DNA of 64,000 nt from JALZOC01 sp035758845 (GCA_035758845.1 DASTVZ010000169.1:1-64000), one strand, 5' to 3'; positions 1 to 8,887 are shown, counted from the first letter of the stretch. Numbers and translations are program-made. The notes: a model not told the origin generated them from the letters alone.

Positions 1-351
1 GAGAACAAAATTGCCATCGGAACCGTTCAGAACTCGGCGGGCAAATTCGTCAAGGCGTCGGCGACCTCGGTCACCGCAGCGGCGGCTGCCGCGGTCAAGC
101 AGATGCCTGCGGATTTCCGCGTCTCAATCACGAATCCGCCGGGTGACGATGTCTATCCCATTGCCTCGTTTACATGGCTGCTCTTGTATCAGGATCCAAA
201 AGACAAGGCGCTGGCAAAAGTCATGGTCGACTTCACGAAGTGGGCCCTCACCGACGGTCAGAAGTACGCCGCCGATCTGGGCTACGCGCCGCTTCCGAAA
301 GGGGTCGTCGATCTCGAGTTGAAATCGCTGGCCACGATCAAGACGCAGTAA
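1..351 (+). CDS. pstS: Phosphate ABC transporter substrate-binding protein PstS, C-terminal part
   Basis: Periplasmic phosphate-binding component of the Pst importer. Only the last 116 codons are inside the window; the reading frame is open from base 1 and ends at TAA 349-351. The visible part carries the family's C-terminal pattern, with a segment YPIASFTWLLLYQD followed by a helix ending in AADLGYAPLP, typical of PstS and SphX proteins. It lies directly upstream of pstC and pstA in the same direction, which supports the call. The signal peptide and most ligand residues are outside the window. Confidence 0.9.
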   Translation, partial: ENKIAIGTVQNSAGKFVKASATSVTAAAAAAVKQMPADFRVSITNPPGDDVYPIASFTWLLLYQDPKDKALAKVMVDFTKWALTDGQKYAADLGYAPLPKGVVDLELKSLATIKTQ

Positions 352-360
352 GGATCGCAT

Positions 361-1320
361 CTGTCAAACCGTAGCCGCGTCTCTGCCCGTCCCGACGAAC
401 TGATTTTTCGCATCGGGACGGGTACGTTTGCACTGCTGCTGATCGCTATCGTCGGCGCGATTGCGTACGAACTCGGACGGCAGTCATCGCTGTCGATTGA
501 GAAGTTCGGCTGGCAGTTCTGGCAGACCGATGTCTGGGATCCGGTCGCCGCGGAGTTCGGCGCCCGTCCGCTCATCTGGGGCACGCTGTACTCGTCCGTC
601 CTGGCCCTGGTGATCTCCACCCCCGTCGCGCTCGGAATCGCAATCTTCATTTCCGAGCTTGCGCCGCTGTGGCTACGCAAACCACTCGTCTTCCTTACCG
701 AGCTGCTTGCCGCAATCCCGTCGATCGTCTACGGCCTCTGGGGCATCTTCGTTCTGGTGCCACTGGTCCGCCAATTCGAATTGAACACACCGGAGTTGCT
801 GAAACGGGTGCCGCTGTTCACCGGGCCGCCGGTTGGGGTCGGCATGCTGTCGGCGGCGCTGGTTCTCTCGATCATGGTGATCCCGTTCACGTCGTCGGTC
901 GCGCGGGAAGTACTCAAAGCCGTGCCGCAGGCGCAACGGGAAGGCGCGTTCGCGCTTGGAGCGACGCGATGGGAAGCGATTCGGATGGCGCTCTTTTACG
1001 CGCGCACAGGAATCATTGGCGCGATCATGCTCGGCTTCGGGCGTGCGCTGGGCGAAACGATGGCCGTGACCATGGTGATTGGCAATAACGCGCAGATCAC
1101 GCCATCGCTCTACGCGCCACAGTACACGATGGCCGCCGTCATCGCGAACGAGTTCGCCGAGGCAGCAGACAATATCCATCTCAGCGCGCTCGTCGAGATC
1201 GGACTCGTGCTCTTCGTCATGACACTCATCATCAACACGCTGTCGCGCCTGCTGATCTGGTCGATGGCCAGTCCGGGACGGCGGCGCTCGTTCCGGCCGA
1301 TGTTTAAGAAGGCCGCGTGA
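361..1320 (+). CDS. pstC: Phosphate ABC transporter permease PstC (apparent CTG start)
   Basis: Inner-membrane permease that pairs with PstA to move phosphate delivered by PstS. It is about 319 residues with six or so hydrophobic segments. The cytoplasmic EAA-type loop is EGAFALGATRWEAIRMALFY, near residue 200. No ATG, GTG or TTG occurs in frame between the pstS stop (TAA 349-351, same frame) and GTG 610. Starting at 610 would delete the first membrane helix (coded about 400-470). A CTG at 361 sits 6 nt after an AAGGA Shine-Dalgarno (350-354), so I place the start there. The 3' end overlaps pstA as TGATG. Confidence 0.85.
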   Translation: MSNRSRVSARPDELIFRIGTGTFALLLIAIVGAIAYELGRQSSLSIEKFGWQFWQTDVWDPVAAEFGARPLIWGTLYSSVLALVISTPVALGIAIFISELAPLWLRKPLVFLTELLAAIPSIVYGLWGIFVLVPLVRQFELNTPELLKRVPLFTGPPVGVGMLSAALVLSIMVIPFTSSVAREVLKAVPQAQREGAFALGATRWEAIRMALFYARTGIIGAIMLGFGRALGETMAVTMVIGNNAQITPSLYAPQYTMAAVIANEFAEAADNIHLSALVEIGLVLFVMTLIINTLSRLLIWSMASPGRRRSFRPMFKKAA

Positions 1321-2168
1321 TGCGCGGTATCTGGCGTCGCGCGCTCTCCCACGCGGTCTTGATATTCTGCGGCGCCTCTGTCGTGCTGGCCCTCGTGCCG
1401 CTGGCATTCATCCTGTCTTACGTCGTGACGCAGGGCATCACGGCCTTGGATCTCGATTTCTTTCGCCACACACCCGCACCAGTTGGTGAGGAGGGCGGAG
1501 GGATGGCCAACGCGATCATCGGATCGCTGATCGTCACCGGCCTCGGTTCGCTGTTTGCCATTCCGGTCGGCGTCCTGAGCGGCCTGTACGCCGCGGAATA
1601 TCGTGGCACCCGATTCGCCTCGGCGACGCGGTTTGCCGCCGACACCCTCAACGGCGTTCCTTCGATCGTGATCGGGGTATTCGCCTACGGCGTGGCGGTG
1701 CTCCCCTTCAAGCACTTCTCCGCGCTGGCCGGTGGCTTCGCACTCGGGGTCATGATGATCCCGCTGATCATGCGGACAACCGAGGAACTGCTGCTGCTCG
1801 TCCCGTCGTCGCTCCGGGAAGGTGCGCTCGCGCTGGGTGCCACGCGCGGGCGCGCCGTGTTTACGGTCGTACTTCCCGCAGCGCTCCCCGGTATCGTCAC
1901 CGGGATTTTGTTGGCGTTGGCCCGCATCGCCGGGGAAACCGCGCCTCTCCTTTTCACGTCGCTCAACAACGGCTTCTGGTCAACAGACGTCAAAGAGCCG
2001 ATCGCCACGCTGACGGTGCAGGTGTTTGCGTACGCGATCGCTCCTTACGAGGATTGGCATCGGCAGGCATGGGCCGGTGCGCTCGTACTCGTGACTATCG
2101 TTTTGCTCTGCTCCATGCTGGCGCGACTGGCGACGGCACGCATGGAGCGGTTGCATCGGGGCGCGTGA
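1320..2168 (+). CDS. pstA: Phosphate ABC transporter permease PstA
   Basis: Second Pst permease, about 282 residues, with an N-terminal membrane helix and five further hydrophobic segments. The EAA loop is EGALALGATRGRAVFTVVLP, followed by the ARIAGETAPL stretch shared with PstC. ATG 1320 overlaps the pstC stop codon and has AAGAAGG at 1306-1312 as a ribosome site with 7-nt spacing; GTG 1317 is an alternative. The gene ends the pstSCA block. In most bacteria pstB follows at once, but here it lies about 8 kb away. Confidence 0.93.
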   Translation: MRGIWRRALSHAVLIFCGASVVLALVPLAFILSYVVTQGITALDLDFFRHTPAPVGEEGGGMANAIIGSLIVTGLGSLFAIPVGVLSGLYAAEYRGTRFASATRFAADTLNGVPSIVIGVFAYGVAVLPFKHFSALAGGFALGVMMIPLIMRTTEELLLLVPSSLREGALALGATRGRAVFTVVLPAALPGIVTGILLALARIAGETAPLLFTSLNNGFWSTDVKEPIATLTVQVFAYAIAPYEDWHRQAWAGALVLVTIVLLCSMLARLATARMERLHRGA

Positions 2169-2176
2169 GGCGTTTC

Positions 2177-2315
2177 GCTCCTGGCTGCTCGCTTCTGGCT
2201 CCTGGCTCCTACATCCCGGCTCGTGGCTGTTCGCCACACTCATTCAAAAGATCGTTCCGCAGGCCGCGAGCCGATCACCGAAACGGCAAGCCCAGCCGCC
2301 AGCCGCCAGCAGTGA
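2177..2315. repeat. Heptamer-armed palindrome between pstA and phoB
   Basis: The left arm is a run of 7-bp units of the type GCTCCTG (2177-2211, continuing more degenerately to about 2232). The right arm (2281-2315) consists of complementary units such as GCCGCCA. The two arms can form a long imperfect hairpin after the pstA stop. The rest of the gap up to 2471 holds no gene I can support. Confidence 0.6.
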
Positions 2316-2471
2316 TTTTCAAGCCGATTAACGTAACTCCAAGTTAACGAACGCGTCACACCAAGGAAACCCGAAGTCGGTACGCTCGTCAGTAATCGCG
2401 AGTAGCCGACATTGATATTGAATGAAAGATATCCAGATCGCGCGGGCAACGCACCACCGCGGACGGCGGGC

Positions 2472-3158
2472 ATGAGTCGCGCACCCAGGGTGCTGGTGGT
2501 CGAGGACGAGCAGGATATCGCAGCGCTCGTGAAGCACACACTCGAACGCAGCGGAGAGGCACAGGTCCAGACCGTCGCGAGCGGCGATGTCGCGATTCGC
2601 GTCGCGCTTGAAGAGCCCCCCGATCTCATCATCCTCGATCTCAACCTGCCGGTACTCAGTGGGAGTGAAGTGTGCCGGATTCTGCGCGGGCGCAAGGAGA
2701 CCGCGCGTGTGCCGATCATCATGCTTACGGCGCGCACATCTGAAGCCGATCGAGTCGCCGGCCTCGATATGGGCGCCGACGATTACGTAACCAAACCGTT
2801 CAGCCTGCGTGAATTGTCAGCACGCGTGCGCGCCGTGTTACGCCGACAGGGTCCCGCTGCCGCCCCCGCCGTCTACCAGGGAAAACACCTCCACGCTGAT
2901 TTCGATGCCGTGGCGATTGCTGTCGATGGCGAAGCAGTTCGCCTGACTCGACGTGAATTCGAACTGCTTCGATTCCTCGTCGACAACCGCAATCGCGTGC
3001 TATCGCGCGATCGGTTGCTCGAGCGCGTGTGGGGCTACGAACGTTTCATCGAGACGCGCTCGGTCGACGTCCACGTCGGACGGCTCCGCGCGAAGCTCGG
3101 AGTGGCGGGCCAGCAAATTGAAACGGTTGTCGGACTGGGCTATCGGTTCGTCGAATAG
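2472..3158 (+). CDS. phoB: PhoB-like response regulator
   Basis: OmpR/PhoB-family transcription factor of 228 residues. The receiver domain (about 5-120) has acidic pocket E11-D12, phospho-acceptor D56 in LIILDLNLP and the conserved lysine of DDYVTKPF. A winged-helix DNA-binding domain follows (about 135-225) with LTRREFELLRFL and RSVDVHVGRLRAKLG. I chose ATG 2472 because the domain starts right after it; a longer in-frame reading from TTG 2412 adds a tail that does not look like the family. Position after pstSCA suggests control of the Pho regulon. No PhoR sensor kinase is in the window. Confidence 0.85.
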   Translation: MSRAPRVLVVEDEQDIAALVKHTLERSGEAQVQTVASGDVAIRVALEEPPDLIILDLNLPVLSGSEVCRILRGRKETARVPIIMLTARTSEADRVAGLDMGADDYVTKPFSLRELSARVRAVLRRQGPAAAPAVYQGKHLHADFDAVAIAVDGEAVRLTRREFELLRFLVDNRNRVLSRDRLLERVWGYERFIETRSVDVHVGRLRAKLGVAGQQIETVVGLGYRFVE

Positions 3159-3207
3159 AAAGGTAAAGCTACTTCTACCTTTTGCCTTCTACCTTGTGCC
3201 TTTCTTC
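3158..3207. repeat. Heptamer repeat after phoB
   Basis: From 3169 to 3203 there are five consecutive 7-bp units of the form TNCCTTN (CTACTTC, TACCTTT, TGCCTTC, TACCTTG, TGCCTTT), with a short complementary arm GAAAGGTAAAG at 3158-3168. It starts at the last base of the phoB stop and supplies the last codons of the minus-strand gene that ends at 3175. Confidence 0.55.
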
Positions 3208-3417
3208 ACGCGGCCTCCACCCGCGCGCTTCCAGCTCCGACACGCGCCGATTGATCGAATCGAGGGCACGCTCAACCCGGTGCCAGTCGGTATAGCGAAC
3301 GCGGCTCACCACCGCGTCATCTTCCTCAATGAGAAGTTCCCATCCGCCCACCGGCAGGTGTCCAAGGACAAAGCGCCGGCTGTGACCTGCGTAGCTCAGT
3401 TCTGTATTGAACATCAT
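3175..3417 (-). CDS. Hypothetical small protein
   Basis: I do not recognise this 80-residue protein. It is soluble and charged, with a central pattern GGWELLIEEDDAVVSR followed by a helix DWHRVERALDSINRRVSELEARGW, and no membrane segment. I placed the start at ATG 3417 (a second ATG follows at 3414); the frame could extend to TTG 3516, but that tail is compositionally different. Its last dozen residues are coded by the heptamer repeat at 3169-3203, so its stop codon may have been captured from repeat DNA. It is convergent with phoB and divergent from glgC. Confidence 0.5.
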   Translation of the reverse strand: MMFNTELSYAGHSRRFVLGHLPVGGWELLIEEDDAVVSRVRYTDWHRVERALDSINRRVSELEARGWRPREERHKVEGKR

Positions 3418-3570
3418 GTGGTTTGATCTGATTGGACGTTGTTTATCGGATCTTGTACTCCAGAGCGGGACCCGGTCGGTGTAAACAGCATGTAAATAGA
3501 TCGTTAACAGCCACAAGTGTCGGCGGCTCTATCAGATGGCGGGATGGCGCGAAACGATTAAGATGGAGGC

Positions 3571-4830
3571 ATGAACGACGTCCTCACCTTGATCCTCGGT
3601 GGCGGCCGCGGAACCCGCCTGTTTCCGCTCACGCACATGCGCTCGAAACCTGCCGTCCCGCTCGGCGGGAAATATCGATTGATCGACATCCCGATCAGCA
3701 ACTGCCTGCATGCGGGACTGAAACGCATCTTCGTCTTGACGCAGTTCAATTCGGCCTCGCTCAATCGCCACATCGCGCAGACCTATCGGCTCGACATGTT
3801 TTCGGATGGATTCGTCGAGGTGCTTGCAGCAGAACAAACGCCGGAGAGCTCTGACTGGTTTCAGGGAACCGCGGACGCGGTTCGACAGGCGGCCCGCCAC
3901 TTCGTGGGACATGATGCCGAGCACTACTTGATACTCGCGGGCGATCATTTGTATCGCATGGACTTCTGCGAACTGCTCGATTCGCACATCGAGAGCCGCG
4001 CCGACATCACCATCGCCGCGCAGCCGGTGACCGCAGCGGATGCGACCGAGATGGGGATCTTCAGGTTCGACGAACGCGGACAGATCGGCGGATTCGAGGA
4101 AAAACCAACACCTGAACGGCTCGCCGAAATACGCAGCAGTGTTCCGCGCGGTTCGATCATGACCGGCGGTGTGACGGCGGACAAACCGTTCGTCGCGTCA
4201 ATGGGGATTTACGTTTTCTCGCGCGAAGTGCTGCTCGAGATTCTCGACCAGCCGGGGATCGACTTCGGCAAGGAGATCATCCCCAAAGCGCTCTCGAACC
4301 ATGTCGTCAATCCGTACGTCTTTCGTGGCTACTGGGCCGACGTCGGCACGATCGATGCGTTCTACCGCGCCAACATTCAGCTCACCGAGCGGACGGCGCC
4401 ATTCGATTTCTTCCACCCGCGGCGTCCGATCTACACGCACGCGCGCTTTCTGCCGGGCACGCGCACGTATGACTGCCGAATCGATGCGTCGATCGTGGCG
4501 GAAGGCTGTTATCTGGATCGCTGCGACATTCGCGAGTCGGTGGTCGGCATCCGCACGCGCGTTGGAAGCGGCGCGCGCATCACGCGCTCCGTCCTGCTTG
4601 GTGCCGACTTCTACGAGGAGGAACTGGCGGCCAGCGCCGTCGCGCTCGGCATCGGGCGGGACGTTGTACTCGATCGCGTGATCGTCGACAAGAACGCGCG
4701 GATCGCTGACAGTGTCCGGCTCGTCAACGACGCCGGCGTCGATCATGCGGACGGTGACGGCTTCTACATCCGCAACGGCATCATCATCGTGCCGAAGGGA
4801 GCTCAGGTGAGGGCGGGAGTCGCGGTGTGA
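3571..4830 (+). CDS. glgC: Glucose-1-phosphate adenylyltransferase
   Basis: Makes ADP-glucose from ATP and glucose-1-phosphate, the committed step of bacterial glycogen synthesis. It is 419 residues, the family's usual size. The nucleotidyl-transferase motif GGGRGTRLFPLT is at the N-terminus, followed by KPAVPLGGKYRLIDIPISNC. The middle has AGDHLYRMD, and a left-handed beta-helix part closes the protein from about residue 300. It stands alone, with a TAAGAT box at 3559-3564 only 6 nt before ATG. The GGAGG at 3565-3569 is too close to the ATG to act as a normal ribosome site. No other glycogen gene is in the window. Confidence 0.93.
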   Translation: MNDVLTLILGGGRGTRLFPLTHMRSKPAVPLGGKYRLIDIPISNCLHAGLKRIFVLTQFNSASLNRHIAQTYRLDMFSDGFVEVLAAEQTPESSDWFQGTADAVRQAARHFVGHDAEHYLILAGDHLYRMDFCELLDSHIESRADITIAAQPVTAADATEMGIFRFDERGQIGGFEEKPTPERLAEIRSSVPRGSIMTGGVTADKPFVASMGIYVFSREVLLEILDQPGIDFGKEIIPKALSNHVVNPYVFRGYWADVGTIDAFYRANIQLTERTAPFDFFHPRRPIYTHARFLPGTRTYDCRIDASIVAEGCYLDRCDIRESVVGIRTRVGSGARITRSVLLGADFYEEELAASAVALGIGRDVVLDRVIVDKNARIADSVRLVNDAGVDHADGDGFYIRNGIIIVPKGAQVRAGVAV

Positions 4831-4838
4831 TCTGAAAT

Positions 4839-4915
4839 TGCTGATTGTGAATTGCTGATTGTTGATGGAAAAACGGCGAGCTCTTCAATCAGCAATCAAA
4901 AATCAGCAATCAGCA
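4839..4915. repeat. Heptamer-armed palindrome, glgC 3' side
   Basis: The left arm is TGCTGAT, TGTGAAT, TGCTGAT, TGTTGAT (4839-4866). The right arm is ATCAGCA, ATCAAAA, ATCAGCA, ATCAGCA (4888-4915). The arms are reverse complements, so the whole forms a long hairpin between the convergent ends of glgC and the next minus-strand gene. It could act as a bidirectional terminator. Confidence 0.7.
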
Positions 4916-4925
4916 TTTTCAGTAT

Positions 4926-5480
4926 TCACCCTTTGAGCTCAGCCTTCACCCGCCGCCCCGTGTCCTGAGCCGCGAGCGTGTCGTACTGATGCATCGCGCC
5001 GGTGCTGGTCGGGTGGCCGATGCGCTGGTACAACGCGATCAAACCGGCTTCGTCACGAACCTCGGGGGATTCCGCGACTTCGAGCGCATGTCGCAGTTCG
5101 TGACCGACGAGCGCGATCATGTCGTTCGATCTCGGATGGCCGCTCACCTGGATGCGCAGGTATCGCGTGCCTTCGGGACCTGCGGCCAGGAGCAATCGAC
5201 CCACAATCGATGTCGGCAGGACCCGACCGCTCTCGATGTAGACGATCACGTCACTCCTGTTCAACGCGAGCACGAGATGTGCGAACGTGCCCGACCGTCG
5301 CAGCCCCGAGGTGATGACGTCGGCCATCACCCTGTCAGCGGCGCGAACGTGACGATCCGCCGCCGCCATGACAGCGCGGGCCTCCGACTCCGTCATCGGC
5401 GCGAACTCGCTCGCCGGATCGGCCGGCCGCGCAAACATCAGAACCAGCGCACACGCGAGAACGCTCGAGAGAACTCGCAT
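4926..5480 (-). CDS. Secreted putative zinc metallopeptidase-like protein
   Basis: A 184-residue protein that I cannot assign to a named family. It has an N-terminal signal peptide (about residues 1-22, ending near ADPAS) and a zincin-type motif HELRH at 127-131 in MIALVGHELRHALEV. A short C-terminal region follows in which I see no clear third ligand. The start ATG 5480 is backed by GGAGG five bases upstream. It is convergent with glgC. Catalytic activity is inference from the motif; it may be a peptidase-like protein without activity. Confidence 0.6.
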   Translation of the reverse strand: MRVLSSVLACALVLMFARPADPASEFAPMTESEARAVMAAADRHVRAADRVMADVITSGLRRSGTFAHLVLALNRSDVIVYIESGRVLPTSIVGRLLLAAGPEGTRYLRIQVSGHPRSNDMIALVGHELRHALEVAESPEVRDEAGLIALYQRIGHPTSTGAMHQYDTLAAQDTGRRVKAELKG

Positions 5481-5651
5481 CGGGACCTCCGCGGGTGGAC
5501 GGGGCCCTCATCCTGGATGGAACGAGCTGCCGGCCTCCACTCCGGCATCTCGGCGAGCTTAGACGGTGTTTCTTGAAGACTGGTTTAGAGTTGTGCGGTT
5601 ACGGGACGTCTGGACGCAATCAGGGACAGGCAGCGGGGTGAACCGCCCCTT

Positions 5652-6143
5652 TCAGGCGATTTCGCGAAGCATGCGCGAGGTCACGAACCATCGCAGCTGG
5701 CCCACACCCTTCGGGGGCAATACCTCGAAATCGATCCGGCAGATCGCCCCCTTCTTGAACTCAAACGGCATCCGGGCGCCAATCAGGCGCGCCGCCAGTT
5801 CGCCGATGTTCGGCTCGTGACCGACCAGCGCAAGGCGCCCTTTGCGCATATGTTTCGCCAGCTCCTGGACGACGGCGGTCGAGGTGCCTGCGGGCGCGAG
5901 CGCGTCGCTCTGCGACACCGACGGCTTTGACTTCAACACCTCCGCAAAAATGTCGGCGGTCTGTTTCGTGCGTACCAGCGGGCTGGTAATGATGTGATCG
6001 AATGCCACGCCGAGCGCATCGAGCGCCTTCGCTTCTTTCCGCAATCGGGAGATGCCGGCGTTGGTCAAGGGCCGCTTCGAATCGTCGGGAAAGTCTTCGC
6101 CGCGTTCGGCCGCGATGCCATGTCGAATCAGATACAGCTCCAA
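5652..6143 (-). CDS. sixA: Phosphohistidine phosphatase SixA (TTG start)
   Basis: Small histidine-phosphatase-superfamily enzyme of 163 residues. It begins (M)ELYLIRHG with catalytic H8, and has TSPLVRTKQTADIF and the second histidine in ALVGHEPNIGELAA. SixA removes phosphate from phosphohistidine in phosphotransfer proteins. I prefer TTG 6143, because it gives the family's exact N-terminus and lies 8 nt after TGAGGG (6157-6152). GTG 6152 would add three residues. It follows the CHAD gene almost without gap, so the two are co-translated, a pairing that fits phosphate or polyphosphate metabolism. Confidence 0.85.
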   Translation of the reverse strand: MELYLIRHGIAAERGEDFPDDSKRPLTNAGISRLRKEAKALDALGVAFDHIITSPLVRTKQTADIFAEVLKSKPSVSQSDALAPAGTSTAVVQELAKHMRKGRLALVGHEPNIGELAARLIGARMPFEFKKGAICRIDFEVLPPKGVGQLRWFVTSRMLREIA

Positions 6144-6154
6144 TGTCGCCACCC

Positions 6155-7114
6155 TCAGCGATCTCCTGCGGCGGCCCGCGCGACGGCCGGCGGCGAAAGC
6201 GTCATCTTGATCGAGCGCGCGCGCCGCGGCGGATGCGCAAGCTGTGGAACGATCACTTTGCGCACCGCGATAGCCGCCTCGCGCAAAGTCCCCGCGGAGG
6301 CGACGTAGCGGCCGTGCAGGAGGCGGCACTGATCTTCGATCTGGCGCGCGAGGTTTTCCAGGGCCGCGCGCGACTGGGACCGGCCTGTCCGCGGCTCCGC
6401 CTGCACCGCTGCCACATGGGTCTGCAGGACCTGCAGGTCGTGAAGTTTGCCAAGCAATTCCTGAGCGCGCTTGATCGTGCGCACGTGGGGGGCCCCCTGC
6501 TTCAATCCGCTGCCGACGGCGAGTTCCAGACCGTAACGCAGTTTTTTCGCCGCAATCCGCACCGCGTGCAGTCGCTCGGGCGCGTACATCTGACCAGCCT
6601 CGCTCATCGCCAACGTGAGATGCCGCGATCGTCGCAGCAGCCGGGCCGCAAGCGCCTTCCGCCACGGTTCCGACGTCGCTTCGTTCAGTGCAGTACCGAC
6701 GGATGCCAGCCGGCGATCGAGTTTGTCGAAGTTCACGTCTTCAAGCCGCTCGATCATCGCCTTGCGTTTCGCGTCACGCTCTTTCATGACACGCGCCCGC
6801 ACGTCTTCGACAGCGTCGCGCGACACATAGGGCGAGCGTGCCAGCTCATCCAGCAGCTGAACCGTGACGTCGAGTTCTCGAACGCTTCCAAGCGCGCGTG
6901 TCAAGCGGCGGATCTTTCGCTGCGCCTTGCCGGCCTTGCTACCCGAGAGACCTGTCGCCAGCACCGGCACCGCCTCGCGCAGACGCCGCGATGTCACGCG
7001 TGCCTGATGAACCCCCAGATCGTTGCCCGCAACTGCTTGAGGCAAGTGTCGTTTCAGGGCTCGGGCAAGCCGCTGAAGTAGCACGGTCGTTACACGGGGA
7101 GCGCGAGTGTTCAT
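6155..7114 (-). CDS. CHAD domain protein
   Basis: All-alpha CHAD domain (conserved histidine alpha-helical domain), a family shown to bind inorganic polyphosphate. About 319 residues, rich in Arg/Lys/His. The family signatures VHQARVTSRRLREAV (near 35-50) and the repeat RLHAVRIAAKKLRYGLEL (near 205-225) are present, giving two four-helix units. It is divergent from ppx and directly upstream of sixA. The start could also be ATG 7144, which lies 17 nt after a TATACT box (7167-7162). The basic tail (RRARSIK) may aid polyanion binding; that is inference. Confidence 0.85.
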   Translation of the reverse strand: MNTRAPRVTTVLLQRLARALKRHLPQAVAGNDLGVHQARVTSRRLREAVPVLATGLSGSKAGKAQRKIRRLTRALGSVRELDVTVQLLDELARSPYVSRDAVEDVRARVMKERDAKRKAMIERLEDVNFDKLDRRLASVGTALNEATSEPWRKALAARLLRRSRHLTLAMSEAGQMYAPERLHAVRIAAKKLRYGLELAVGSGLKQGAPHVRTIKRAQELLGKLHDLQVLQTHVAAVQAEPRTGRSQSRAALENLARQIEDQCRLLHGRYVASAGTLREAAIAVRKVIVPQLAHPPRRARSIKMTLSPPAVARAAAGDR

Positions 7115-7219
7115 GGTAGGATGGCGACCAATCGAACCTTTCATTTGCTGCCGAGTCCGCAAGTATATATCCGCCGTGTAACAAGCAAGAGCCGGACCGG
7201 TTGAGCTGCCCCCCATCGC

Positions 7220-8887
7220 ATGCGCATTGCTGCCATCGACATCGGGACCAACTCGATCCACATGATCGTGGTCAAGGTTCGCCCCGACCTCTCCTTCGAA
7301 GTGATTGACCGCGAAAAGGATATGGTCCGCCTCGGGGCTGGCGGGCTGGACGGCAGGAACCTGACGCAGTCCGCGATGTCGGCCGCCCTGCAGACGCTCG
7401 CCAAGTTCAAGCGCCTGGCTGAATCGAACAAGGTTGACGAAATTATCGCATCGGCGACCAGCGCCACCCGCGAAGCCGAGAACGGCGGAGACTTCATTGC
7501 CGAGGTAGGTCGGCAGACAGGCATCCGGATCAAGGTCATTTCGGGGACCGAGGAAGCGCGGCTGATTCACCTCGCGGCGGGATACGGGGTCGACGTCGGA
7601 GGCAGCACCGCCGTCGTGATCGACATCGGCGGCGGGAGTGTCGAGGTGACGCTCGGCACCGCGACGCACCTGACGCTCGGCAAGAGCTTCAAGACCGGCG
7701 TCATCCGTCTCACGGAGCGGTTCGTCAAGACCGACCCTTTGTCGGCGCACGACGAGCGCCGGCTGGTCAAACATCTCAACAAAGAAATGGGCGCGTACCT
7801 CGAACAGATCGCGCAAGCCGGATTCGATCGCGTGATCGGGACATCGGGAACCATTCTCAGTCTCGGTGCTCTTGCGATTGCCGACGAGAAAGGCACACCG
7901 CCGCAGGACATCAGGAATCAGCGGGTCAGTGCGAAGGCGATCCATCGCTTGCGGAAGCGGCTCGTGGAAGTGGATATCGAAGAGCGGCTGAGCATGCCGG
8001 GAATGGATCCGCGACGAGCGGATCTCAGCGTTGGCGGATCGGTTCTGCTCGACACGATCCTGCGCGGCCTCGGCACCGAACACTTGACGCTCTGCGATCT
8101 GGCCCTGCGTGAAGGGCTCGTCCTCGACTACATCCACCGCAACAGCGCGCGCATCCGCAAGGTCGAGCGTTACCCCGACGTTCGCCGCCGCAGCATCGTC
8201 GAATTGGGAGAACGCTGTGGCTACTGGTCCGAACATGCGCAGCAGGTCGCGCGCCTTGCGCTCAGCATTTTCGATCAAACACGCAGTGTGCACGGCCTGG
8301 GCGATCGTGAGCGCGAGTGGCTGGAATACGCGGCGCTGCTGCATGACATTGGCGTACACATCAGCTACGATCGGCATCATCGCCATTCGTATTACTTGAT
8401 CAAGAATGGAGATCTGCGGGGCTTCGATCCGCAGGAAATCGAGGTCATCGCGCTGATCGCGCGGTACCATCGCCAGGCGACACCGAAGAAATCCCACGAG
8501 GGATACGGGGACCTCAACGGCAGTCTTCGCACGACGGTTCGCGTGCTCGCGGCGATTGTGAGGCTCGCCGAAGGACTCGATCGCAGTCACGCGCAGGCGC
8601 TTGCCGGCATCGATCTGTTCCCCCGGGGCGACGATTATCTCGCCCGGCTGCGGGCCAACGGCGACGCGGAACTCGAACTGTGGGCCGCACATCGTCACGT
8701 TGCCCCGCTCGAACAGGCGCTGGCGCTGCCGATTCGTTTCGAAGTCTCAGGCGCGTACAAGGATCAACCATCACATGCTGAACAACCTGACGACGCCGCA
8801 CGATTACCCGGGAAAACTGTTCGTGGTCGAGGGAATCGACGGGTCAGGAAAAACCACACAGCTCGCCCTGCTCGCAAAATGGCTTAG
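7220..8887 (+). CDS. ppx: Exopolyphosphatase / guanosine pentaphosphatase (Ppx/GppA)
   Basis: Hydrolyses terminal phosphate from polyphosphate, or pppGpp in GppA members. The N-terminal actin-like ATPase fold starts with RIAAIDIGTNSIHMIVV, followed by VVIDIGGGSVEV and the GTSGTILSLG loop. The C-terminal half is HD-like: YAALLHDIGVHISYDRHHRH at about 375-395. This is the long, two-module form. The frame runs 113 nt into the next gene. The natural C-terminus probably lies near residue 515, and the last ~40 residues, rich in Arg and Lys, look like overlap-coded tail. It sits in the phosphate island next to CHAD and the kinase pair. Confidence 0.9.
   Translation: MRIAAIDIGTNSIHMIVVKVRPDLSFEVIDREKDMVRLGAGGLDGRNLTQSAMSAALQTLAKFKRLAESNKVDEIIASATSATREAENGGDFIAEVGRQTGIRIKVISGTEEARLIHLAAGYGVDVGGSTAVVIDIGGGSVEVTLGTATHLTLGKSFKTGVIRLTERFVKTDPLSAHDERRLVKHLNKEMGAYLEQIAQAGFDRVIGTSGTILSLGALAIADEKGTPPQDIRNQRVSAKAIHRLRKRLVEVDIEERLSMPGMDPRRADLSVGGSVLLDTILRGLGTEHLTLCDLALREGLVLDYIHRNSARIRKVERYPDVRRRSIVELGERCGYWSEHAQQVARLALSIFDQTRSVHGLGDREREWLEYAALLHDIGVHISYDRHHRHSYYLIKNGDLRGFDPQEIEVIALIARYHRQATPKKSHEGYGDLNGSLRTTVRVLAAIVRLAEGLDRSHAQALAGIDLFPRGDDYLARLRANGDAELELWAAHRHVAPLEQALALPIRFEVSGAYKDQPSHAEQPDDAARLPGKTVRGRGNRRVRKNHTARPARKMA

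Noticed and set aside
2316..2471. Pho box before phoB
   Set aside because: No pair of CTGTCAT-like repeats with 4-nt spacing; the GTTAAC-like words near 2328-2348 do not fit the consensus.
6002..7081. 359-codon plus-strand open frame opposite CHAD and sixA
   Set aside because: Arg/His-rich shadow of two genes with clear family motifs on the other strand.
7115..8698. Long minus-strand open frame opposite ppx, continuous with the CHAD gene
   Set aside because: It is the antisense of ppx codons in high-GC DNA. The CHAD domain begins only at 7114, and the upstream translation shows no domain and is low in hydrophobic order.
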